This document shows, piece by piece, positions 38,403 through 46,161 of a DNA stretch of 46,814 nt (the stretch's first letter is position 1; every line of letters starts with the position of its first letter). The notes under the pieces were generated by a model. It saw only the letters and a program-made list of their open reading frames with translations, was not told where the DNA came from and did not search any database. Made by a program: the position numbers and the translations under genes. The stretch comes from JBAZOO01 sp041648735 (GTDB lineage: Bacteria; Verrucomicrobiota; Lentisphaeria; Oligosphaerales; CAITYL01), in NCBI GenBank assembly GCA_041648735.1, contig JBAZOO010000030.1, positions 1-46,814 of the forward strand, read 5' to 3'.

Positions 38403-39251
38403 ATGCGCCGTTTCCTCTACTGGCTGCTGCTGCTCACCCTCCTGGTGCTGGTCGCCGCCTTCTTCACCCCCGGCCCCTTCCGCGCCGCCCTCGGCGGCGC
38501 CGGGCTGCCCTTCCTCAAGGGCACGACGGCGGCCAGCAACGCCGTCGCCAACCACCTGGAAAACCTCCGGCCAACCACCCGCGCCGAGCGGGAGCGGCTG
38601 CGCCACTACGAACGGCTCATCCTCCAACTGAACACCCAGCTCCAGCAGGCCCGCCTCGCCGCCGCCGAAAACCGGGAGCTGCGCCAATACCTGGAAATGC
38701 CCGCACCTCCCGCCTGGCGCCTGGCCGTCGCCCCCGTCATCGCCCGCGACCCCTACACCTGGAACCGCCGCTTCCGCATCGGCAAGGGCGCCCTCCATGG
38801 AATCACCCTCGGCGCCGCCGTCCTCGCCGGCAACCAGGTCATCGGCCGCATCCACGAACTCTCCGCCCGCAGCGCCGTCGTCGCCACCCTCGCCGACCCC
38901 GCCTGCAAGCTCAGCGTCCACCTCCCCGGCAGCAATGCCGTCGGCATCCTCGCCGGCCGCGCCGACCAGCACTGGCACGAGCCACCCTTCTGCCTCGTCA
39001 CCTTCCTGCCACGCGACGCCGACTACCAGCCCGGCGACTACGTCCTCACCTCCGGCCTCGGCGACGCCGTGCCCGCCGGCCTCCCCGTCGGCCGGGTCAT
39101 GCCCTTCCCCGACGGCGCCAGCAAGCGGATCGCCAGCGCCGCCTATGCCGAACTCCTCGTCCGCCCCGGCGCCGATTTCGCCGGCTTCCGCGATGTCGCC
39201 GTGCTCGTGCCCCTCCCCCCCCCGGCCCCCCACAGCCCCGGCCCCCCATAG
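38403..39251 (+). CDS. mreC: Rod shape-determining protein MreC
   Basis: 282-residue bitopic membrane protein of the elongasome. It has an N-terminal transmembrane helix (about 5-22), a coiled coil (about 58-98; RAERERLRHYERLILQLNTQ), and a beta-rich extracytoplasmic domain with VIARDPYTWNRRFRIGKG and GNQVIGRIHELSARSA, both typical of MreC. The C-terminus is Pro-rich. The ATG at 38403 starts just before the helix. mreB and mreD are not adjacent, which is unusual, although split mre clusters are known. It follows the phosphatase gene by 46 bases. Confidence 0.93.
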   Translation: MRRFLYWLLLLTLLVLVAAFFTPGPFRAALGGAGLPFLKGTTAASNAVANHLENLRPTTRAERERLRHYERLILQLNTQLQQARLAAAENRELRQYLEMPAPPAWRLAVAPVIARDPYTWNRRFRIGKGALHGITLGAAVLAGNQVIGRIHELSARSAVVATLADPACKLSVHLPGSNAVGILAGRADQHWHEPPFCLVTFLPRDADYQPGDYVLTSGLGDAVPAGLPVGRVMPFPDGASKRIASAAYAELLVRPGADFAGFRDVAVLVPLPPPAPHSPGPP

Positions 39252-39282
39252 CCACCTCCAAGGCCCTTTCGTGGCCGGTGGT

Positions 39283-39435
39283 TCAGCCAGTGTTCCAAAC
39301 CAAGCCGTTGGTGTTCTCGTTCGTCCCCCGCTCCCACGAGTGGCAGGGATGGGCAAAGAAGACCTGGAGGAAGGCCTCGGCGGTCTGCCCCGAGAGGGTG
39401 CGGCCGGAGGCGTCGGGGATGGTGGCGGAGGGCAT
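39283..39435 (-). pseudogene. Remnant of an IS30-family transposase
   Basis: A 50-codon frame on the minus strand contains FFAHPCHSWERGTNENTNGL (encoded by 39301-39357), which matches the strongly conserved C-terminal region of IS30 transposases (HP..SWERG.NENTNGL, with the last catalytic Glu). Conservation stops abruptly after it (VWNTG then stop), where a live transposase would continue with RQYFPK-like sequence, and the upstream part lacks a D-N-G-x-E-F motif. No terminal inverted repeats were recognised. It is a decayed insertion fragment 22 bases past the stop of the TrpF-like gene. Confidence 0.75.
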
Positions 39436-39456
39436 AAGCTGGGAAATATCGGGGCG

Positions 39457-40182
39457 TTATGGGCGGGGATGGGCGTCCACCCCCGCCATCGCTTCCGGGA
39501 TTGCCGCAAAAGTGGCGCTGGCGGCGGCGACGAAGGCCCGGACGCGGCCCGCCTCCTTGCGGCCGTCGGCGCCTTCCACGCCGGTGTGCGCGTCCACCCC
39601 CGCCGGGCGCACGGCGCGGATCGCGGCGGCGACGTTCTCCGGGGTCAGGCCGCCGGCGAGGATCAGCGGCCGGCGGAGTTCGCGCGCCAGGGTGTGGCTG
39701 ACCGTCCAGTCGTGGGTGCGGCCGGTGGCGCCACAGGCGCCCGTGGCGGGGTCGAAGCTGTCGGTGATGAAGGCGTCGGCGGCCGGCTCGAACGGCCGGG
39801 CGGCGGCCAGGAGCGGCGCCGGATCCGATCCCCGGACGATCAGGCTCTTGATCAGGAAGAGGTCGGGGCGCAGTCCGCGCAGCCGGGCGAACTCCGCGGC
39901 GGTGATCTCGCCGTGCGCCTGCACCGCCTTGGCCCCGAGCGCGGTTGCGAACTCCGCAATCCCGCGGCCGTCGGTCTGGTAGGTGATCAGCACCGGCACG
40001 GCGGCGGCGGGCAGGTGCCGGATCAGGGCGGCGGCGGCGGCCTCGTCCAGGTCTGGCCGGTGGTAGCCGAGCCGCAGGGGGAAGCCGAGCCAGGCCACGC
40101 CGGCGGCGAGCAGCAGTTCCGCCTCGGCCGCGTCGCTCACGCCGGCGATTTGGATCCAGGGCTGGGGGATGGCGGGGCGCAT
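39457..40182 (-). CDS. TrpF-like (phosphoribosylanthranilate isomerase-like) barrel protein lacking the catalytic Cys
   Basis: 241-residue (beta/alpha)8-barrel protein. The order of strands and the phosphate-binding ends (LILAGGLTPENV, AGVDAHTGVEGADGRKEA) match phosphoribosylanthranilate isomerases, and DAFITDSFD holds the aspartate expected for the general acid. However, the first strand reads IQIAGVSD where TrpF has KICG, so the catalytic cysteine is Ala. There are no other tryptophan genes nearby. The gene lies 17 bases downstream of the PfkB-family kinase, suggesting it acts on the kinase's product, for example as a sugar-phosphate isomerase or lyase. The start at 40182 begins with MRPAIPQPW. 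Confidence 0.78.
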   Translation of the reverse strand: MRPAIPQPWIQIAGVSDAAEAELLLAAGVAWLGFPLRLGYHRPDLDEAAAAALIRHLPAAAVPVLITYQTDGRGIAEFATALGAKAVQAHGEITAAEFARLRGLRPDLFLIKSLIVRGSDPAPLLAAARPFEPAADAFITDSFDPATGACGATGRTHDWTVSHTLARELRRPLILAGGLTPENVAAAIRAVRPAGVDAHTGVEGADGRKEAGRVRAFVAAASATFAAIPEAMAGVDAHPRP

Positions 40183-40199
40183 GGTGGGAGCTTCCGGCG

Positions 40200-41165
40200 C
40201 TATCGTCCCTTCTGCACGACGATGCGGGTGGCCAGGGTGGCGGCGGCGGCGGGGTCGAAGCGGGCCGGCTCGGGGGTGAGGCAGGAGGCACTGGCGGCGG
40301 CGAGGGCCTGGCGGAAGGCGCCCACCATGCCGGCCGGCTCCTCCAGGAGCGCCCGCCGGCCGGCGACCTGGGCCAGCAGCACGGCGGCCGCCGTGTCGCC
40401 GGCGCCAATGGGATTCAGCACCCGCTCCAGCTTCGGCAAGGTGAAATCCCATTTTTCGCCGGCCCGGAAGAGGTGGGCCTGGCCGCCGCCGGCGGTGACC
40501 GCCAGCCAGCGCACGGGGAAGGCCGCCAAGCAGTCCGCGGCCGCCCCGGCCAGATCGTCCCGTTCCATCAGCGCGCACAGTTCGGCGGCGTTGACCTTGA
40601 GCAACTCCACCCCCGCCTGCAAGGTTGGCAGCACGCCGCGGTAGCCATCGAGCAGCACGGGGATGCCGCGGTGGCGGGCGGCGCGGACGGCCTCCTCGTA
40701 GAAGGTGTCGGGCACGCCCGGCGGGAAGGTGCCGCAGAGGGCCACGCCGGCCGCCGCCGGCAGGCGGTCCATCACGGCGTGGCGCAGCCGGGTGAACTCG
40801 GTGGCCGTGACGGGTTCGGCGGGCTCGATCAGCTCGGTCATTGTCCCCGTCGCCTCGCACAGCAGCGTGTTGCAGATCCGGGTGGTGGCGCCGGTGCGCA
40901 CCGTCGCGTGCGCCAGGCCGCGGGCCTCCAGGTCGGTGACCAGCCAGTCGCCGGTGGCGCCGCCCGCGAACTGGGCGACGGTGGCGGCGCGCCCCGCCTG
41001 GCGGGCGGCGGCGACGAAGTTGATCCCCTTGCCGCTGGCCTGGCTGCGGACTTCGCGGGCGCGGTTGACCTCGCCTAGGCGCAGCCTCTCGAAGAAGAAG
41101 GTCTTCTGCCAGGCGGGGTTGAGCCCAAGGGCGAGCAGGGGTGCGGCTGGATCGGGGGCGTTCAT
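40200..41165 (-). CDS. PfkB-family sugar kinase (1-phosphofructokinase/tagatose-6-phosphate kinase-like)
   Basis: 321-residue cytosolic kinase. The N-terminus (LALGLNPAWQKTFFF...GEVNRA) matches the opening of the 1-phosphofructokinase branch (TLNPA.D.T....G.VNR). SGKGINFVAAARQAG holds the substrate-binding GKG.N motif, and NPIGAGDTAAA near residue 262 holds the catalytic Asp and anion hole. It would phosphorylate a sugar or sugar phosphate using ATP. It is paired with the TrpF-like gene, so its usual partners (PTS components, aldolase) are replaced by an unexpected neighbour; the substrate is open. Confidence 0.9.
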   Translation of the reverse strand: MNAPDPAAPLLALGLNPAWQKTFFFERLRLGEVNRAREVRSQASGKGINFVAAARQAGRAATVAQFAGGATGDWLVTDLEARGLAHATVRTGATTRICNTLLCEATGTMTELIEPAEPVTATEFTRLRHAVMDRLPAAAGVALCGTFPPGVPDTFYEEAVRAARHRGIPVLLDGYRGVLPTLQAGVELLKVNAAELCALMERDDLAGAAADCLAAFPVRWLAVTAGGGQAHLFRAGEKWDFTLPKLERVLNPIGAGDTAAAVLLAQVAGRRALLEEPAGMVGAFRQALAAASASCLTPEPARFDPAAAATLATRIVVQKGR

Positions 41166-41371
41166 CGGCGGCGTGTCCGGCCGGCGGCGGCGCTCCTGCC
41201 GGCCCCCGGTCCCATACTGTAGACGCCGCCCCCGGGTTTGCCGCCCCCTCCAGCCCTGGTGGGCGGGGCATTCCCAGCCCCCGCATCCGCCCCCCCCATG
41301 GGCGATTTGCCTGTCCTTGGACGCACACCCCTTTTTGCGGACTCCACGCCAATGGAAGGGGTCGCGCCGGC

Positions 41372-41399
41372 TTGCAATGGCGGAAACCCGGGCTATCTT
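41372..41399 (+). promoter_or_regulatory. Candidate promoter of tRNA-Asp
   Basis: TTGCAA (41372-41377), 16-base spacer, TATCTT (41394-41399), about 60 bases before the mature tRNA 5' end. The remainder of the 294-base gap 41166-41459 is GC-rich and shows no gene. Confidence 0.35.
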
Positions 41400-41459
41400 C
41401 TACGCCGTTGTTTGCCTTTTGGCACTTGTTGCCGAGGGGTGGGCAATGCCTTCTTGAGC

Positions 41460-41536
41460 GGGGGCGTAGCGCAATTGGTTAGAGCACTGCCCTGTCACGG
41501 CAGAGGTTGCGGGTTCGAGCCCCGTCGCTCCCGCCA
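41460..41536 (+). tRNA. tRNA-Asp (GUC)
   Basis: 77-nt cloverleaf with an encoded 3' CCA. The acceptor stem GGGGGCG pairs with CGCTCCC with one G-U pair, the discriminator base is G as expected for tRNA-Asp, and the anticodon arm CTGCC-CTGTCAC-GGCAG displays GUC. The T arm has GGTTCGAGC. A strong terminator follows 11 bases later. GUC tRNA-Asp is a queuosine-modified tRNA and the substrate of GluQ, whose gene lies 2.6 kb downstream. Confidence 0.97.
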
Positions 41537-41547
41537 TTCCCAATCAA

Positions 41548-41573
41548 ACCGACGCCCCGCGTCGGTTTTTTTT
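41548..41573 (+). terminator. Intrinsic terminator after tRNA-Asp
   Basis: ACCGACGC (41548-41555), CCC loop, GCGTCGGT (41559-41566), then an uninterrupted T-run to 41573. It is a textbook rho-independent terminator and ends only 31 bases before the lon start codon. Confidence 0.92.
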
Positions 41574-41604
41574 GTTCCACCCGCAACCGGCTCCGGCAAT
41601 TGTC

Positions 41605-44079
41605 ATGGCAGTGCGCAAAAAGAAAAAGACCGCCCTCCCCTCCCCGGCCACGGTGCCCGCCGGGGTGCCGGCCGTGACCGAGGTGACGATCGAGACCTCC
41701 GTCTCCGACCTCTCGGTGGCCGCGGCCGCCGCCGCGGCGGCCGCGGCGGACCGGGGCGGCGGCAAGCCCCAGCGGCTGCCGGTGGTGCCGCTGCGGCGGG
41801 CAGTGCTCTTCCCCTATGCCATGACGGCAATGGTCATTGACCAGCCGGAAGGCGTCCGCCTAGTCGACGAGGCCGTGGCCCGGAACCGCTTGGTCGCCAT
41901 TGTCCCGGTCGATGCCCCGGATGGCACCGCCCTCGCCGCCGCCAAGCTGCCGGACGTGGCCTGCGCGGCCCGCATCGTCAAGGTGCTGCGCTTCCCCGAC
42001 GACACCCTGCGCATCCTCGTCCGCGGCATCCGCCGCCTGCGGCTGCACCAGGCCGGCCCGGCCAAGCCCTATCCGGTGGCCACCTTCCTGCCGACGGCGA
42101 CGCCCGACCCGGATTCGCCCGAAATCCAGGCGCTGGTCGCCAGCCTGATGCAGCAGTTCCATCAGTTGCTGGCCCTTTCCCCCACCCTGCCCGACGACCT
42201 CAAGGTGGTCATGCTCAACTTGGAGAACCGCGGGCGCCTGGCCGACTTCCTCGCCAGCAACCTCAACCTTCACTTCGCGGAGAAGCTGGAGCTGCTCCGC
42301 ACCGGCGCGGTCGGCGAACGGCTGGCCAAGCTCAGCGTCCTGCTCAACCGCGAGCTGGAACTGCTCAAGCTCGGCAACGAGATCCAGAGCAAGGTGAGCA
42401 ACACCTTCGGCAAAGCCCAGCGCGAGGCGTTCCTGCGCGAACAGCTCAAGACGATCCAGGAGCAGCTCGGCGAAGAGCCCGAGTCCGCCGAGATCGCCGC
42501 CCTCCGCGCGCGGCTGGCGGAAGTCCGCCTGCCCGACGAGGCCAAGGCCGCCGTCGAGCGGGAGCTGGAGCATCTCCGCAAGATGCACCCGATGCATGGC
42601 GACTACAACGTCGCCCGGACCTACGTCGAATGGCTCCTGGCCCTGCCTTGGGCCACCCTCACCGAGGATCGCCTTGACCTCGCCGCCGCCGCCCGGCTGC
42701 TGGACGCCGAGCACTACGGCCTGCGGAAGGTCAAGGACCGCATCCTCGAATTCCTCGCCGTCCGCCAACTCCGCGGCGACGCCCGCGGCTCCATCCTCTG
42801 CCTCGCCGGCCCCCCGGGCGTGGGCAAGACCTCCTTTGGCCACTCGATCGCCAAGGCCCTCGGCCGCGAATTCATCCGCGTCTCCCTGGGCGGCATCCGT
42901 GACGAAGCCGAGATCCGCGGCCACCGCCGGACCTACGTCGGCGCCCTCCCCGGCCGCATCATCCAAGGGCTCCGCCGCGCCAAGACCGCCAACCCCGTCT
43001 TCATGCTCGACGAGATCGACAAGATCGGCGCCGACTTCCGCGGCGACCCCTCCGCCGCCCTCCTCGAAGCCCTCGACCCTGCCCAGAACAGCGCCTTCTC
43101 CGACCATTACCTGGAGGTGCCATTCGACCTCTCCAAGGTCCTCTTCATCACCACCGCCAACCTGGTCGACCCGATCCTGCCCGCCTTGCGCGACCGCCTG
43201 GAAATCCTCGACCTCCCCGGCTACACCGCCCTGGAAAAACGGGAGATCGCCCGCCGCTTCCTCCTGCCGCGCCAGCTCGCCGCCAACGGCCTCGGCAAAC
43301 GGCAGCTCGCCCTTCCCGACGCCACCCTCGACGCCCTCATCGGCCGCTACACCTGCGAGGCCGGCGTCCGCAACCTCGAGCGCGAACTCGGCCGCCTCTG
43401 CCGCAAGGCCGCCCGCCGCCTCGTCGAACTGCCGGAAGCCAAGCGCGCCCGCCAGCGCTTCACCATCACGGAAAAACAGCTCCCCGGCTGGCTCGGGCCG
43501 CGCCGGCTCTTCCCCGAAGCCGCCACCGCCGAACCGCTGGTCGGCATCGCCACCGGCCTGGCCTGGACCAGCGCCGGCGGCGACGTGCTCCAGATCGAGG
43601 CCACCGCCTTCCCCGGCAAAGGCACCCTCACCCTCACCGGCTCCCTCGGCGAGGTGATGAAGGAAAGCGCCCAGCTCGCCTACAGCCACCTCCGCGGCCG
43701 CCACGAGGAACTGCACATCCCCAGCGCCAAGTTCGAAAGCTGCGACTTCCATCTCCATGTCCCCGCTGGCGCCACCCCCAAGGACGGACCCTCCGCCGGC
43801 GTCACCCTGCTCACCGCCCTCGCCTCGCTGCTCACCGGCCGCCCGGTCAAGCCGTTCCTGGCCATGACCGGCGAACTGACGCTCCGGGGCCGGGTGCTGC
43901 CCGTCGGCGGGATCAAGGAGAAGGCGCTGGCCGCCGCCCGCGCCGGCGTCCGCACCCTCATCCTGCCGGTGTCGAACCGCCAGGACTTGGAGGAGATTCC
44001 GGCGGAGATCCGCGATGCGCTCCAGTTCCACTTCGTCCACGATGCGGGCGAGGTTCTGGCGCTGGCCCTGCAAGACTGA
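41605..44079 (+). CDS. lon: ATP-dependent protease Lon
   Basis: 824-residue cytosolic AAA+ protease. The N-terminal substrate-binding domain begins at LPVVPLRRAVLFPYAM after a ~55-residue lead-in with a run of ten alanines and a basic start. The ATPase domain has GPPGVGKTSF (Walker A Lys408) and FMLDEIDKIG (Walker B). The protease domain has the dyad Ser730 in PKDGPSAG and Lys771 in GGIKEKA. The ATG at 41605 is chosen, since the in-frame TTG at 41572 lies in the upstream terminator. No good ribosome site is seen. With a strong terminator 31 bases upstream, its promoter is not obvious. It converges with gluQ. Confidence 0.97.
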   Translation: MAVRKKKKTALPSPATVPAGVPAVTEVTIETSVSDLSVAAAAAAAAAADRGGGKPQRLPVVPLRRAVLFPYAMTAMVIDQPEGVRLVDEAVARNRLVAIVPVDAPDGTALAAAKLPDVACAARIVKVLRFPDDTLRILVRGIRRLRLHQAGPAKPYPVATFLPTATPDPDSPEIQALVASLMQQFHQLLALSPTLPDDLKVVMLNLENRGRLADFLASNLNLHFAEKLELLRTGAVGERLAKLSVLLNRELELLKLGNEIQSKVSNTFGKAQREAFLREQLKTIQEQLGEEPESAEIAALRARLAEVRLPDEAKAAVERELEHLRKMHPMHGDYNVARTYVEWLLALPWATLTEDRLDLAAAARLLDAEHYGLRKVKDRILEFLAVRQLRGDARGSILCLAGPPGVGKTSFGHSIAKALGREFIRVSLGGIRDEAEIRGHRRTYVGALPGRIIQGLRRAKTANPVFMLDEIDKIGADFRGDPSAALLEALDPAQNSAFSDHYLEVPFDLSKVLFITTANLVDPILPALRDRLEILDLPGYTALEKREIARRFLLPRQLAANGLGKRQLALPDATLDALIGRYTCEAGVRNLERELGRLCRKAARRLVELPEAKRARQRFTITEKQLPGWLGPRRLFPEAATAEPLVGIATGLAWTSAGGDVLQIEATAFPGKGTLTLTGSLGEVMKESAQLAYSHLRGRHEELHIPSAKFESCDFHLHVPAGATPKDGPSAGVTLLTALASLLTGRPVKPFLAMTGELTLRGRVLPVGGIKEKALAAARAGVRTLILPVSNRQDLEEIPAEIRDALQFHFVHDAGEVLALALQD

Positions 44080-44091
44080 GCCCGGCGGCGC

Positions 44092-45030
44092 TCAACCCGG
44101 GCCCAGGTGGCGGAGCCGGCGGCCGTCCCAGGCCACCACCTGGTCCGCCACCCGCACCCGCTCCCACGCGAACTCCGCCACCAGCTCCCGCGGAGTCCGC
44201 GGCCGCGGCTCCGGCTGGAGCCCCGCCACCCAGGCGAGGACGCCGCACAGCGCCGCCGGCGTGTAGTGCTCGCGCAGCTCCGCGGCGCTGACTGAGCCAT
44301 GGAACTTGGCCAGCTTGGTGCCGTGCGGCTCCAGCAGCAGCAGGTGATGGCGGTAGGCGGGGGGCGGCAGGCCAAGCAGCCGGTGGAGGGCAACCTGGGT
44401 GGCGGTGCTCGGCGCAATGTCGCGGCCGCGGACGACGCGGTTGATCCCGGCCGCCGCATCGTCCACGACCACGGCGAGCTGGTAGGCCACGGCGCCGTCG
44501 CGCCGGCGCAGCACGGGGTCGCCCATCGCCGCCGCCACCTCCTGCGACAGGTCCAGCCCCGATTCGTCCCGCAGCGCCACCTGGGCGTCGTCCAGCCGGC
44601 AGCGGAGCGGCTCCAGGCCGGCCCGCCAGCCGCCGGGCGGCAGTGGCCGGCCGCGGCAGGTGCCGGGATAGGCCCAGCCCCCGTCGGCGGCGGGCAGCCC
44701 CGCCGCCTTGAGCCGGGCCCGGCTGCACGAACAGGGATAGAGCCGCCCCTGCGCCGCCAAGCGGTCCAGCGCGGCCTCATGGCGGGCGGCGTTGTCGTGC
44801 TGCCACTCCAGCGCGTCCCAGTCCAGGCCGAACCAGGCCAGGTCGGCCAGCAGCCCCTGCCGCCATTCGTCCGTGCAGCGCTCCGGATCCAAGTCCTCCA
44901 GGCGTAGCACGAACCGCCCCCCGCGGCGGCGGACGTCGAGCCAGGCCAGCAGCCCGGCGAGCAGCGTCCCCGGATGCGCCCGGCCGGTCGGCGACGGCGC
45001 GAACCGCCCGATGGCGTCGGTGGGCTCCAT
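44092..45030 (-). CDS. gluQ: Glutamyl-Q tRNA(Asp) synthetase
   Basis: 312-residue paralogue of the glutamyl-tRNA synthetase catalytic core that attaches Glu to queuosine in tRNA-Asp(QUC). The class I HIGH-like motif is PSPTGRAHPGTLLAG at 13-27. Zinc ligands are in CSCSRARL, with YPGTCR downstream, and the KMSKS-like loop is GTKLAKFHG near 248. The anticodon-binding domain of full GluRS is absent, which gives the expected ~300-residue length. It lies 33 bases after the tubulin-like gene on the same strand, so it may share its transcript, and it converges with lon. Confidence 0.93.
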   Translation of the reverse strand: MEPTDAIGRFAPSPTGRAHPGTLLAGLLAWLDVRRRGGRFVLRLEDLDPERCTDEWRQGLLADLAWFGLDWDALEWQHDNAARHEAALDRLAAQGRLYPCSCSRARLKAAGLPAADGGWAYPGTCRGRPLPPGGWRAGLEPLRCRLDDAQVALRDESGLDLSQEVAAAMGDPVLRRRDGAVAYQLAVVVDDAAAGINRVVRGRDIAPSTATQVALHRLLGLPPPAYRHHLLLLEPHGTKLAKFHGSVSAAELREHYTPAALCGVLAWVAGLQPEPRPRTPRELVAEFAWERVRVADQVVAWDGRRLRHLGPG

Positions 45031-45063
45031 TCCGCGCGGCCCGCCTTTCCCTGAGATCGGGCG

Positions 45064-46161
45064 TTACAGCTTGCCGATCCGCTTGAGCACGACCAGGATG
45101 TCGTTGTCGCTCTCGCCACGCTGGCGGGCGAGCTGCTTGACTTCCTGCTCCAGGTTGACTTCGAGCCGGTGGAGCTGGACGTGCTGCTCGACGGTCTTGC
45201 GCACCTTCGCCTTCACGTGCTCCTGCGAGATGCGGTTGAAGTCGTCCACCAGCTCCGCCGGCTTGCGCGAATAGAGCATGGAAACCGTCACGGAGGGCTT
45301 GCGCAGCCGCGGGTTTTCAACCACGCTGTAGATCGGCGTCACCTCTTTGCCGGTGAAGTGGTCCAGGATGTTGTAGAACGCCCGCGGGTCGCCGCCCTCG
45401 GGCACCTCCAGGAGGAAGATTGCCTCGATCGGGTTCTCCGGCGGCAGCAGCAGCGGGTTCAGGTTCTGGGCAAGCTGCCGGTCGAACGGCGCGCCGGGGT
45501 CGAACTCGAAGGTGGTGAAATGGTTGAAATAGGGTTTGGCGGTGTAGAGGTTGAAGTCCTCCACGTCGATATGGCCGTCCAGCAGCCGCAGCTCCTCGTT
45601 CTTGCGCGGAATCTCCAGGAAGGTCCGCAGGCTGGTGACCATCAGCTCGTTGAACTCCTCCTCCGCCAGCTTCGACTCGAACTTCAGCCGGTTCGAAAAG
45701 AGGATCAGGTTCCCGGTGTTGCCGCTGTCCAGCGCCTCGGACAGCGGGCCGCCGAGGAACTGGGTGGTGTTGGCGACGAACTCGGCCGGCTCCTGCTTCG
45801 CGTACGGCAGCACGAAGGCGAAACGGGTGCGGTCCGCCAAGGCCGGCTCCGCCCCCTGGCTGATCTCCTGCAGCAGGGCGGTGCAGATCCCGCAGCCAGT
45901 GCCGCCACCGGTGGAGCTGAACACCAAATTGCCGCGGATCAGCCGCAGCAGCTCCTCGCGGATCGAGAAGTAGGCATCCTGGCCGATCTGCGGGTTCTTG
46001 CGGGAACCGCGCAACTGCCCTTGGACGGAATGCCGCACCGCCAGCAGCTTGTTCCGCGCCGGCAGCTTGCCCATCTCCACTTCGGAGACGTTTACCAGCA
46101 ACGCGTCCTGGTCGAGCTTGATGGCCAGCTTGCCGCCAGCCCCGCCAATGCCGATCGTCAT
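45064..46161 (-). CDS. Tubulin/FtsZ-superfamily GTPase, TubZ-like
   Basis: 365-residue protein predicted to bind GTP and polymerise. The first glycine loop is GIGGAGGKLA at 4-13 (FtsZ: GVGGAGGNA). The tubulin signature is STGGGTGCGI at 83-92 (family GGGTGSG, here with Cys90). A T7-loop-like segment GHIDVEDFN at 196-204 aligns with GLINVDFADV of FtsZ, supplying the acidic residues that trigger GTP hydrolysis in the next subunit. The C-terminal ~80 residues are helical and charged (HVKAKVRKTVEQHVQLHRLE), unlike the conserved FtsZ tail peptide, but like the long C-terminal helix of TubZ. The start has GGAGG ten bases upstream and overlaps the winged-helix gene by 4 nt (ATGA). No division genes are adjacent. 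A plasmid-type TubZ or a divergent FtsZ-like protein of the PVC group are the main alternatives. Confidence 0.82.
   Translation of the reverse strand: MTIGIGGAGGKLAIKLDQDALLVNVSEVEMGKLPARNKLLAVRHSVQGQLRGSRKNPQIGQDAYFSIREELLRLIRGNLVFSSTGGGTGCGICTALLQEISQGAEPALADRTRFAFVLPYAKQEPAEFVANTTQFLGGPLSEALDSGNTGNLILFSNRLKFESKLAEEEFNELMVTSLRTFLEIPRKNEELRLLDGHIDVEDFNLYTAKPYFNHFTTFEFDPGAPFDRQLAQNLNPLLLPPENPIEAIFLLEVPEGGDPRAFYNILDHFTGKEVTPIYSVVENPRLRKPSVTVSMLYSRKPAELVDDFNRISQEHVKAKVRKTVEQHVQLHRLEVNLEQEVKQLARQRGESDNDILVVLKRIGKL

Noticed and set aside
39457..40182. Calling the barrel protein TrpF for tryptophan synthesis
   Set aside because: The catalytic Cys is replaced by Ala and no other trp gene is near; the neighbour is a sugar kinase.
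41572..41604. TTG at 41572 as the lon start
   Set aside because: It lies in the T-run of the tRNA terminator and adds 11 unrelated residues.
41860..44073. 737-codon minus-strand frame
   Set aside because: Antisense shadow of lon with Gly/Glu/Ala-rich composition.
45064..46161. Assigning the tubulin-like gene as ftsZ
   Set aside because: No division genes are adjacent, the C-terminal FtsZ peptide is absent, the signature is GGGTGCG, and it is coupled to a winged-helix gene, which fits TubZ-like proteins better; FtsZ-like remains possible.
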